DNA of 64,000 nt from Clostridia bacterium (GTDB taxonomy: Bacteria; Bacillota; Clostridia; Christensenellales; CAG-138). The stretch covers positions 193,399 through 257,398 of the forward strand of contig JAFWMS010000021.1 of NCBI GenBank assembly GCA_017545535.1, read 5' to 3'. A program made the position numbers and the translations under genes. A model generated the notes under the pieces. It did no database searches. It was not told where the DNA came from and saw nothing but the letters and a program-made list of their open reading frames with translations. Shown piece by piece: positions 57,168-64,000 of the stretch; the stretch's first letter is position 1, and each line of letters opens with the position of its first letter.

Positions 57168-59174
57168 CTATCTCATGGACAGCGCCATAAATAACTGACT
57201 TTCCGTGCAGCTGCGACGCACGACGTTGGCCGCCGGGACCAGCTCCGGCACCGACTCGAAGAAGCCCAGCTCCTTGAAGATGAGGGCGGCAGCCTGCTCC
57301 TCCTCTCCCTCCGGCATCCGCCCCTCCCGTGCGGACTGGACGAGCCGCACATAGATGGGTCTCAGGGATTCCTCCGTAAGTCGGAAAGGAAAGAACCGAA
57401 GCAGAGCGTTGGCGCAACGGCGAAGGGTTTGAACGTCTCCTGCCGCAACAGCCTGCAAAAAAGCGGTATTAATTATAGTATATTCCTGGGAGGATTGCAA
57501 GCTTTTCCAGGGAGAAAGCCCCAAACAAATCAACTCGCAGGAGCTGCGGCCCCGAAACTCGTTCTTCTGCAGGGTGCAGACCACTTCCGCCCTGTCCGCA
57601 GCGAACCAGCGGCCATTGTCTCCTCCCTGAGAAAAGCCCACCAGGCGGAGACGACGCTGCCCGTCGCTCAAAAAGCCGGAGAGATGCTTTTTCCCCTGAC
57701 CCAGGTAGGAAACGCCGCTGAGGGATCCCCGGACCAAAAACTGAGGCTCCGGATTCCCCTGCCCAAAGGGGGCGAAAGAATGCAGTTCATCGCACAGCTC
57801 CACCCGACAATCCTCCAGGGGGAGAACGTCCTCGAACCACACGCTCTTTTCCGGAGGACCGCCGGGAAGCTGGTGCGCATAGGCGATCTTCAACAGGTCT
57901 CGGACCGTTTCGATCTCTTCCGTCCGCACCGTCAAGCCCGCCGCACCCGCATGGCCGCCGAAGCGGAGCAGATGCTCCCGAGCTTCATAGATAAGGGCGT
58001 ATAGATCGATCTCCGGGATGCTTCGGGCGGAGCCCGTATAGATGCCCGGCTCCACTTCCGTGAGCAGGATCACCGGCTTATAGAACAGCTCCACCAATCG
58101 GGCCGCCACGATGCCGATGACGCCCACATTCCATCCCTTCCCCGCCAGCATGAGAAAGCTGTCCTCACCGCCATCCGGCGCCAGGGACAAACAATCGGCC
58201 AGGATGCGCTGCTCCTCGTTCCGGCGGGCCTGGTTCAGCTCGTTCAATGCCCCAGCCAACCGGGCCGCTTCGTACGGATCGTCCGTAATCAGCAGCTCCA
58301 GCGCCTTTTGGACGTCTCCCATGCGTCCCGCGGCGTTGAGGCGCGGGGCGATCAAATAGCCCAGGGTGGTCTCCGTCACCGGTCCGTCCCCTGCCGAAGC
58401 TGCTTCCAGCAGGGCGGCAAGGCCCACCTGCTTTTTCACCAGCATCATCCCCCGGGTCACCAGCGTTCGATTGGCACCCGTCAGCGACACCACGTCCGCC
58501 ACCGTGGCCGCGGCGACCAAGGGAAGGTACGCCTCCCCTTCCCCCTTTTCCAAAGCGCAGGCCAAAAGCCATGCGACGCCGGCGCCGCACAGATCCCCCA
58601 CCCGCTCTCTAAAGTCGCCCTCCGATACAGAGAGCAGGGCGTCTGCCTCCGGCAGCTCCCCACCGCTGCGGTGATGGTCCGTGACGATCACCTGCATGCC
58701 CAGAGATCGGGCCAACGCCGTTTCCTGAAGGGCGGAAATACCGTTATCTACGGTGACGAGCAGCTTGACGCCCGATTCGGCCAACATGTGGACCGCACCC
58801 TCGTTGAGGCCGTAGCCCTCTCCATGCCGGGAGGGGATATACCAGGTCACCTCCGCCCCCAGCTTTTTGAGGCATCGGTACAGGATGGCGGTGGCGCAGA
58901 CACCGTCCGCGTCATAGTCCCCATAGACACAGATGTGGTTTTTTGCTTTGATGGCCTGCTCCACCAGTCGGGCCGCCTCCGCCGTCCCCTTCATCTCCCG
59001 CCAGTCGAGAAGAGGCTGCTCTTCTGGATGCAGAAAGGCTTCGATCTGCTGCGGAGAATTCAGGCCTCTGCGCAACAGGGTGCGGACGGCAACGGGCGAA
59101 AGACGAAACTGTTTGGAAAGGCGCTCCACCTGCTCCGGATCGTATTCGATTGGATGGCTGCAAACAAACTTCAT
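57168..59174 (-). CDS. recJ: Single-stranded-DNA-specific exonuclease RecJ
   Basis: A 668-residue RecJ. Phosphoesterase motifs are VYGDYDADGVCATAIL near residue 72, VTVDNGIS near 128 and VTDHHRSGG near 155; DHHA1 has RFGGHAGAAGLT near 395, followed by the OB region. The C-terminal 100 residues are an added helical domain as in other Gram-positive RecJ. ATG 59174 has no ribosome site; the -10 TACAAT ends 6 nt before it. A long upstream in-frame extension crosses the ackA terminator and is not real. Confidence 0.93.
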   Translation of the reverse strand: MKFVCSHPIEYDPEQVERLSKQFRLSPVAVRTLLRRGLNSPQQIEAFLHPEEQPLLDWREMKGTAEAARLVEQAIKAKNHICVYGDYDADGVCATAILYRCLKKLGAEVTWYIPSRHGEGYGLNEGAVHMLAESGVKLLVTVDNGISALQETALARSLGMQVIVTDHHRSGGELPEADALLSVSEGDFRERVGDLCGAGVAWLLACALEKGEGEAYLPLVAAATVADVVSLTGANRTLVTRGMMLVKKQVGLAALLEAASAGDGPVTETTLGYLIAPRLNAAGRMGDVQKALELLITDDPYEAARLAGALNELNQARRNEEQRILADCLSLAPDGGEDSFLMLAGKGWNVGVIGIVAARLVELFYKPVILLTEVEPGIYTGSARSIPEIDLYALIYEAREHLLRFGGHAGAAGLTVRTEEIETVRDLLKIAYAHQLPGGPPEKSVWFEDVLPLEDCRVELCDELHSFAPFGQGNPEPQFLVRGSLSGVSYLGQGKKHLSGFLSDGQRRLRLVGFSQGGDNGRWFAADRAEVVCTLQKNEFRGRSSCELICLGLSPWKSLQSSQEYTIINTAFLQAVAAGDVQTLRRCANALLRFFPFRLTEESLRPIYVRLVQSAREGRMPEGEEEQAAALIFKELGFFESVPELVPAANVVRRSCTESQLFMALSMR

Positions 59175-59180
59175 GGCCCT

Positions 59181-59209
59181 ATTGTATCGAAAACGGGCTC
59201 CTTCCGCAA
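59181..59209 (-). promoter_or_regulatory. recJ promoter, probably leaderless, nested in ackA terminator
   Basis: On the minus strand TTGCGG (59204-59209), 17 bp, TACAAT (59181-59186), then 6 nt to the ATG. The -35 lies in the loop of the terminator at 59190-59223. Confidence 0.72.
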
Positions 59210-59223
59210 GGGGAAGAAGCCCG
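59190..59223 (-). terminator. Terminator of pta-ackA
   Basis: A 12-bp stem CGGGCTTCTTCC / GGAAGGAGCCCG (one G-U pair) with a 6-nt loop, then TTTTCG on the minus strand. Confidence 0.85.
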
Positions 59224-59244
59224 TCAAGTGCGTTTTGTCGAAAG

Positions 59245-60441
59245 TTAGCAGGCCAACTCGGCGGTGTCGCGGGCGATGGCCATCTCCTCGTCCGTGGGGA
59301 TGACGAAGACCTTGACCTTGCTCTCAGGCTTGCTGATGCAGATCTCCTCGCCGCGAGGACCGTTCCGGTTGTAGTCCACATCGGGGATGACGCCCAGGAA
59401 CTCCATGTTGGCCAAGACCTTTTCCCGGACGCCCTTGTCGTTCTCGCCTACGCCGGCGGTGAACACGATGGCATCCACCCCGCCCATGGCGGCGGCATAG
59501 GCGCCGATGTACTTCTTCACGGCGTACACGAACATGTCGAGGGCCAGCTGCGCCCGCTCGTTGCCCTCGGCAGCGGCGGCACCCAGATCACGGAAATCGG
59601 AGGACACGCCGGAGATGCCCAGCATGCCGCTCTTCTTGTTCATGATGGTGTCCATCTCGGCGGCGGTAATGTTCATCCGCTTCATGAGGTAGGGCAGGAT
59701 GGCGGGATCGATGCTGCCGCAACGGGTGCCCATAGGCAGGCCTTCCAAAGGCGTAAGGCCCATGGAGGTGTCCACGCACTTGCCGGCCACGGAGCAGGAG
59801 ATGGAGGAACCGTTGCCCAAATGACAGGTGATGACCTTGGCGTTGGGGTTGCCCAACAGCTTCAGAGCGCGGCCCGTGACATACTTATGAGAGGTGCCAT
59901 GGAAGCCGTAGCGGCGGACGCCATACTCCTTATAGAGCTCGTAGGGTAGAGCGTACATGAAGTGAGAGGGCTCCATGCCCTGGCCCCAGGCGGTGTCGAA
60001 CACGCCCACCATGGGGGTGTTGGGCAAAGCGGCCTGGCAGCCCGCGATGCCCATCAGGTTGGCGGGGTTGTGCAGAGGCCCCAGAGGGATGCACTCCTTC
60101 ATGGCTTCGATGACGTCGTCGTTAATGATGACGGAGCCGGAGAACTTCTCACCGCCATGGACCATCCGGTGACCCACTGCCGCGATCTCGGACATGTCCT
60201 TGATGACGCCCACCTTGGCGTCGGTCAGGATATCGAGGACCATCTTGATGGCCACTTCGTGGTTGGGCATATCCTTCTGGATCTCCACCTTGTCGCCGTT
60301 GGCGGGCTTATAAGTGAGCATGCTGCCGTCAATGCCGATGCGCTCGCAAAGGCCCTTGGCGATGACGGTCTCGGTGTCGATGTCGATGAGCTGGTACTTG
60401 AGGGAGGAGCTGCCGGCGTTGATAACGAGAATGTTCTTCAT
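59245..60441 (-). CDS. ackA: Acetate kinase
   Basis: A 398-residue acetate kinase giving ATP from acetyl phosphate. It starts [15 protein letters not shown]; the substrate region [14 protein letters not shown] near 90, PLHNPAN near 122 (His124), FDTAWGQGM near 148 (Asp149), [13 protein letters not shown] near 176, and [15 protein letters not shown] near 235 all map to known active-site residues. The segment after Asp149 reads A-W-G-Q-G-M where A-F-H-Q-T-M is nearly universal. It follows pta by 15 bp. Ribosome site AGGAGG. Confidence 0.96.
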   Translation of the reverse strand: MKNILVINAGSSSLKYQLIDIDTETVIAKGLCERIGIDGSMLTYKPANGDKVEIQKDMPNHEVAIKMVLDILTDAKVGVIKDMSEIAAVGHRMVHGGEKFSGSVIINDDVIEAMKECIPLGPLHNPANLMGIAGCQAALPNTPMVGVFDTAWGQGMEPSHFMYALPYELYKEYGVRRYGFHGTSHKYVTGRALKLLGNPNAKVITCHLGNGSSISCSVAGKCVDTSMGLTPLEGLPMGTRCGSIDPAILPYLMKRMNITAAEMDTIMNKKSGMLGISGVSSDFRDLGAAAAEGNERAQLALDMFVYAVKKYIGAYAAAMGGVDAIVFTAGVGENDKGVREKVLANMEFLGVIPDVDYNRNGPRGEEICISKPESKVKVFVIPTDEEMAIARDTAELAC

Positions 60442-60456
60442 GGGATCCTCCTTGTA

Positions 60457-61470
60457 TTATGCTTCCTTCATGCCCTGCGCCTGGACGGCGGTGATGGCCA
60501 CCAGGGAAACGATATCCTCGATGGAGCAGCCGCGGCTTAGGTCGTTGATGGGAGCGGCGAAGCCCTGGCTCACAGGGCCGATGGCTTCGGCGCCGCCCAG
60601 CCGCTGGACCAGCTTGTAGCCGATGTTAGCCGCCTGCAGATCGGGGAAGATAAGGATGTTCGCTTTGCCGGCCACGGGGCTGCCGGGGCACTTCAGATTG
60701 CCCACCTTGGCCACCAGGGCGGCGTCGGCCTGGATCTCACCATCCACCATGAGCTCGGGATTCAGCTCCTTCACCTTGGCGGTGGCGGCGGCCACCTTGT
60801 CCACATACTCGTGCTTGGCGGAGCCTCTGGTGGAGAAGCTCAGCATGGCGACCCGGGGCTCCTTGAAGTCCAGCAGGACCTTGGCGTTCTCTGCGGTGCA
60901 CAGGGCGATCTCCGCCAGCTGGTCGGCATCAGGATTGATGTTGATGGCGCAATCGCCAAAGAGGATGGTGCCGTCCTCGCCGTAGGACTTGTCCTTCACC
61001 TGCATGATGAAGAAGCTGGAGATGGTCTTGATGCCCGGCTTCATCTTCACGATCTGAAGGCCCGGACGCAGGGTGTTGCCGGTGGTGTTGATGGCGCCGG
61101 AGACGAAGCCGTCGGCCTTCTTGTCCTTCACCATCATGGCGGCGTAGAACAGAGGGTCCTTCATGGTCTCAGCAGCCTTCTCGGGGGTGACGCCCTTGGC
61201 TTTGCGCATCTCGTAGAACTTCTCCACATAGGCGGGATACAGCTCATGGTTCTCCGGATCGATGATGTCGATGCCGGCGATGTCCGCATTGTACTTGGCG
61301 GCGATGGCGGCGATCTTGTCGGGCTTGCCGAACAGAGTGACGTCCGCAAGGCCCTGCTCACGGATGATAGCCGCAGCCTGGACGGTGCGCTCCTCTTCGC
61401 CCTCAGGGAGAAGGATGTGTTGCTTGTTCGCTTTAGCTTTTGCTTTGATGCCTTCGATCAATGATGACAT
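60457..61470 (-). CDS. pta: Phosphate acetyltransferase
   Basis: A 337-residue class I-length phosphotransacetylase without the N-terminal DRTGG/BioD extension. Landmarks are QHILLPEGEEERTVQAA, the substrate region DGFVSGAINTTGNTLRPGLQIVK near 120, LSFSTRGSAKHEYVDKV near 210 and the C-terminal GPVSQGFAAPINDLSRGCS near 297. It makes acetyl phosphate from acetyl-CoA for AckA. ATG 61470 has GGAGGGTG 8-11 nt upstream. Confidence 0.95.
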   Translation of the reverse strand: MSSLIEGIKAKAKANKQHILLPEGEEERTVQAAAIIREQGLADVTLFGKPDKIAAIAAKYNADIAGIDIIDPENHELYPAYVEKFYEMRKAKGVTPEKAAETMKDPLFYAAMMVKDKKADGFVSGAINTTGNTLRPGLQIVKMKPGIKTISSFFIMQVKDKSYGEDGTILFGDCAININPDADQLAEIALCTAENAKVLLDFKEPRVAMLSFSTRGSAKHEYVDKVAAATAKVKELNPELMVDGEIQADAALVAKVGNLKCPGSPVAGKANILIFPDLQAANIGYKLVQRLGGAEAIGPVSQGFAAPINDLSRGCSIEDIVSLVAITAVQAQGMKEA

Positions 61471-61504
61471 GACGTTTTCACCCTCCAAAATAAATTTCTA
61501 TTCG

Positions 61505-61513
61505 ATTCTACCA
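61505..61513 (-). promoter_or_regulatory. Extended -10 promoter for pta-ackA
   Basis: TGG-TAGAAT on the minus strand, about 35 bp before pta; weak -35. It lies 15 bp from the divergent promoter of tmcAL. Confidence 0.6.
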
Positions 61514-61528
61514 CAAACGAAAGAATAA

Positions 61529-61537
61529 TGGTATACT
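61529..61537 (+). promoter_or_regulatory. Extended -10 promoter for tmcAL
   Basis: TGG-TATACT, about 55 bp before the start; no clear -35. The two divergent promoters share one short segment. Confidence 0.65.
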
Positions 61538-61592
61538 TATTTTCAGAAAATCAGCCATATATTTCTTTGGCGGCAAAGGAGCGATCAAAAAC

Positions 61593-62795
61593 ATGCGAGT
61601 TGTCGGCGTTATCGCGGAGTACAATCCCCTGCACAACGGGCACATCTATCATCTGGAGCAGGCGAAACGGAAGACCGGCGCCTCCTATTGCGTCGTCATC
61701 ATGTCTGGCAACTTCGTCCAGCGGGGCGAGCCCGCCTGCACGGACAAGTTCACCCGGGCGGAATGGGCGCTACAGGCCGGCGCGGATCTGGTGATTGAGC
61801 TGCCCACGGTCTTTGCCAACGCCTCCGCCGAACGGTTTGCAGAGGGGGCCGTCCGCCTCCTCCACGCCACGGGGCTGGTCACGGACCTGGCCTTCGGCGC
61901 GGAGCAAGGGGACATCGGCAAGCTTAGCCAACTGGCCGACTATCTGGCAGAGGAGCCGGCGGAATTCAAGTCCTATCTCCAGTATCACCTGAAGATGGGT
62001 GAAAGCTTCCCCCGGGCCAGGTACGAAGCGCTGCAGGACATGGGCGCCGATCCGGAGCTTCTCGGCGAGCTGGTGAAACCCAACAACATCCTGGCCATGG
62101 AATACCTCCGCTCCCTGCGCAAATACGCCCCGGAGATCTATCCGGTGCCCATCGAACGCGTCGGCGGCGGCTACAACGACGACTTTTTGACGGGGGACTA
62201 CTCCTCCGCCACCGCCATCCGCGCCGCCATCCGGGAGGGGAACAGCCAGGTTTTATCCACCATGCCCCTATTCGTCTCCGGCGCCATGCAGTTCGACCCT
62301 CAGTTTCCTCTGACGGTGAACGACGTAAGCGACATGATGCTCTACAAGTTCCGGCTCATGCGCCCGGAGGACGTGCGGAATTTGCCCGACGTAAAGGAAG
62401 GCTTCGAGCAGAATTTGCTGAAAGCTGCCCGCACGGCCGTGGACGGGGAAAGCTTCTTCGAAGCGGTAAAGACCAAACGCTATACCATGGCCCGGGTGAA
62501 GCGCATCGGCATGAGCGCTTTGCTGGACATGAGCGAGGACCTGGTGGAAGATATGTCCAGCGACGACCGGAACCTTTACTTCCGGGTGCTGGGACTTCGG
62601 CGAGACGCCCGTTCCCTTTTATCCGCCATCGCCAGCATCAGCAAAACGCCCCTCATCATGCGCAACTCCGACATCGGCAAATGCACCGACGTGGCCCGTG
62701 AATCCCTGCGGGTGGACGCCCTGTCCACAGACATCCTTTCCTACGCATTGAGAAAGCCGCTCCACCGGGACAGCGAAGCGGCCATATTGGTTTGA
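61593..62795 (+). CDS. tmcAL: tRNA(Met) cytidine acetate ligase
   Basis: A 400-residue TmcAL/YlbM nucleotidyltransferase that activates acetate with ATP to make N4-acetylcytidine at C34 of elongator tRNA(Met). The start VVGVIAEYNPLHNGHIYHLEQAK carries the HxGH adenylation motif. VVIMSGNFVQRGEPA near 35 and the second motif YSSATAIRAAIREG near 206 complete the site. It is divergent from pta-ackA, whose product acetate is its substrate. Ribosome site AAAGGAG. Confidence 0.92.
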   Translation: MRVVGVIAEYNPLHNGHIYHLEQAKRKTGASYCVVIMSGNFVQRGEPACTDKFTRAEWALQAGADLVIELPTVFANASAERFAEGAVRLLHATGLVTDLAFGAEQGDIGKLSQLADYLAEEPAEFKSYLQYHLKMGESFPRARYEALQDMGADPELLGELVKPNNILAMEYLRSLRKYAPEIYPVPIERVGGGYNDDFLTGDYSSATAIRAAIREGNSQVLSTMPLFVSGAMQFDPQFPLTVNDVSDMMLYKFRLMRPEDVRNLPDVKEGFEQNLLKAARTAVDGESFFEAVKTKRYTMARVKRIGMSALLDMSEDLVEDMSSDDRNLYFRVLGLRRDARSLLSAIASISKTPLIMRNSDIGKCTDVARESLRVDALSTDILSYALRKPLHRDSEAAILV

Positions 62796-62814
62796 ATATT
62801 CCGATACCCGTTCC

Positions 62815-62840
62815 AAGCCTCCCCGAAGGGAGGCTTTTTC
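62815..62840. terminator. Terminator between tmcAL and the patatin-like gene
   Basis: AAGCCTCCC / GGGAGGCTT with loop CGAA, then TTTTT; the minus-strand side has only AA after the stem. Confidence 0.9.
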
Positions 62841-63642
62841 ATTGCTCCAGCTTTGGGGGATCCATGCCCAACAGCTCGAAGATGCGGGGCAGTGCTTCCA
62901 CGGTCTTCTGACGTCCGGCGGCCACGCTCTCCTCATAGCCGTTGGTGTTGAGCAGCCCCATGAAGGAGGCGTCGGGGCGGATGACCACGTCCCCCTTGTC
63001 CGCCTGACGGATGGTCATCTGGGCCTGCATGATGTCGGAAGACCGGCGCAGGATGTCGATGGGCGAGGGGTGCTCCGGGTCGAAAAAGTTCCGCTTGATC
63101 CCCAGATCGGAGGTGATGACCATGTCACACCCCCGGTCCCGCAGTACGCCCACCGGCAGCTCCTCCAGCACGCCGCCGTCCACGTAATAGCTCCCGTCGA
63201 TCACCGCGGGTGTGAACACCCCCGGCACCGCCATACTGGCTCGCACCGCCCGGTGGAGCTTCCCCTCCTCAAACACCTTCTTTTCACCGGAGATCAGGTC
63301 CGTGGCGACGCACACGAAGGGGATCTTCGTCTCCCCGAAGGAAAGGTTGTGGGTCAGGGTCATGACCATCTCCTCGATTCTGTCCCCGCTCAAGAATCCG
63401 CCGTGGATGGGGATGCCAAAGTCCATCACGTCCCTCGCCTCCACGGTGCCCATAAACTTTTCCAGCAGATAGAGGTTCGTTCCCGCGGCATAGACAGAGC
63501 CGAAGACGGCCCCCGCGCTGCAGCCGGAGATGACGTCGGGCACGATCCCGTTCTCCTCCAAAACCTGCAATACGCCGATATGGGCAAGCCCCCGGGCGCC
63601 GCCGGAGCCCAGGCAAAGGCCTATCTTCTTTCCGTGTATCAT
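62839..63642 (-). CDS. Patatin-like phospholipase (RssA/YchK type)
   Basis: A 267-residue patatin-family acyl hydrolase with the oxyanion loop GSGGARGLAHIG near residue 12, the nucleophile motif GCSAGAVFG near 40 and the catalytic Asp in YVDGGVLEELP near 153. No signal peptide, so cytoplasmic or membrane-peripheral. It would cleave phospholipid or other esters; substrate unknown. Ribosome site AAGGAGCG, with a second AAGGA nearer the ATG. Confidence 0.93.
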   Translation of the reverse strand: MIHGKKIGLCLGSGGARGLAHIGVLQVLEENGIVPDVISGCSAGAVFGSVYAAGTNLYLLEKFMGTVEARDVMDFGIPIHGGFLSGDRIEEMVMTLTHNLSFGETKIPFVCVATDLISGEKKVFEEGKLHRAVRASMAVPGVFTPAVIDGSYYVDGGVLEELPVGVLRDRGCDMVITSDLGIKRNFFDPEHPSPIDILRRSSDIMQAQMTIRQADKGDVVIRPDASFMGLLNTNGYEESVAAGRQKTVEALPRIFELLGMDPPKLEQ

Positions 63643-63676
63643 GAATCCTTACGCTCCTTTTTCCATACTATGTGCT

Positions 63677-64000
63677 ATGAAACGCTTGCTGCCCTTCGCT
63701 TCGCTCCTGATGCTGCTCCTCATCCTGCTGTTTCCCATCGAATCGCTTTCGGGAGCCAAGGCGGGCCTTTCCCTGTGGTGGAACAGCGTGTTTCCGGCGC
63801 TCCTGCCCAGCTTCATCTGCCTGAAGCTGACGGAAAAGCTGGGGCTGCTTCGCACCGCTTTCCCCCGTCCAAGAGGCCGCTTAGGGGCGTCCATGGCCTT
63901 TTCCCTGCTCTCGGGCGCGCCCAACGGGGCTAAGCTGATGGGCGCATTGACTCGGGCTGGGACCGTGCCGGACAGCATGGGCCAGCGGCTTTTGCCCCTG
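63677..64000 (+). CDS. spoVV: YlbJ/SpoVV-like sporulation membrane protein (partial, N-terminus)
   Basis: Continues past the right edge; 108 residues are visible. A hydrophobic N-terminal helix is followed by AKAGLSLWWNSVFPALLPSFICLKL and MAFSLLSGAPNGAKLMGALTRAG, the signature of the nucleoside-recognition/YlbJ family. YlbJ (SpoVV) helps move dipicolinic acid into the forespore, which agrees with sigG in this window. ATG 63677 has no ribosome site. CATACT/TACTAT just upstream is a -10 candidate 5-7 nt from the start, so this too may be leaderless, but the -35 is poor. Confidence 0.8.
   Translation, partial: MKRLLPFASLLMLLLILLFPIESLSGAKAGLSLWWNSVFPALLPSFICLKLTEKLGLLRTAFPRPRGRLGASMAFSLLSGAPNGAKLMGALTRAGTVPDSMGQRLLPL

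Noticed and set aside
63641..63671. Sigma-E promoter before ylbJ/spoVV
   Set aside because: CATACTAT is close to a sigma-E -10, but no KMATATT-like -35 is at the right spacing.

Overview
The window is a gene-dense, moderately GC-rich bacterial chromosome segment that looks like an anaerobic, spore-forming Clostridia member of the Bacillota. The signs are an NAD-linked trimeric/tetrameric [FeFe]-hydrogenase with pta-ackA, the forespore sigma factor SigG, a YlbJ/SpoVV-type sporulation membrane protein, a T-box leader before hisS-aspS, meso-diaminopimelate dehydrogenase, HemZ and a TIGR04086 membrane protein beside yajC. Proline/threonine-rich linkers in several secreted proteins would suit a gut Christensenellales-like lineage, but that placement is a guess. 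No rRNA, tRNA, CRISPR array, prophage or insertion sequence was seen.

Layout. 1-4400: an NfeD-like fragment, a cation diffusion facilitator, a PfkB kinase, HU and RarA. 4401-12559 (minus): a ten-gene operon that interleaves the hydrogenase subunits (hydC, hndB-like, hydB, hydA) with six regulatory-looking genes: two DRTGG proteins, two GHKL/HATPase proteins, a PHP phosphoesterase and a second H-cluster protein of the sensory type. 12.8-25.3 kb: envelope and secreted proteins (SH3 protein, two phosphodiester glycosidase paralogues, a metallophosphoesterase), TtcA, RmuC, a methyltransferase, a phosphopantetheinyl transferase, an aminotransferase-symporter pair, SigG and DUF445. 25.3-38.7 kb: Ddh, a SanA-like protein, a pseudouridine synthase, adenosine deaminase, ROK glucokinase, Nnr with a degenerate epimerase half, RecX, a VanW protein and a ClpE-like ATPase. 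38.7-63.6 kb: mostly minus-strand housekeeping operons (plsX-acpP-rnc-smc-ftsY-nudix; T-box-hisS-aspS-trxA-nifS, then yajC; recJ-apt-rel-dtd-MBL-hemZ; pta-ackA), then tmcAL, a patatin-like protein and the start of ylbJ/spoVV.

Function. HydABC, ferredoxin/NADH chemistry and Pta-AckA would together dispose of electrons as H2 and make ATP from acetyl-CoA. The extra genes in the hydrogenase operon look like an H2- or redox-sensing signalling set that has not, to my knowledge, been worked out, and it is the best candidate here for an undescribed system.

Regulation. Promoters are readable at many gene starts. A large set carries an extended -10 with TGG directly before the hexamer. Four genes (metallophosphoesterase, phosphopantetheinyl transferase, recX, recJ) have a -10 hexamer exactly 6 nt before the ATG and no Shine-Dalgarno sequence, which suggests leaderless mRNAs. 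In several places a promoter is nested in the terminator of the preceding unit. A structured small-RNA candidate lies at about 19.03-19.24 kb.
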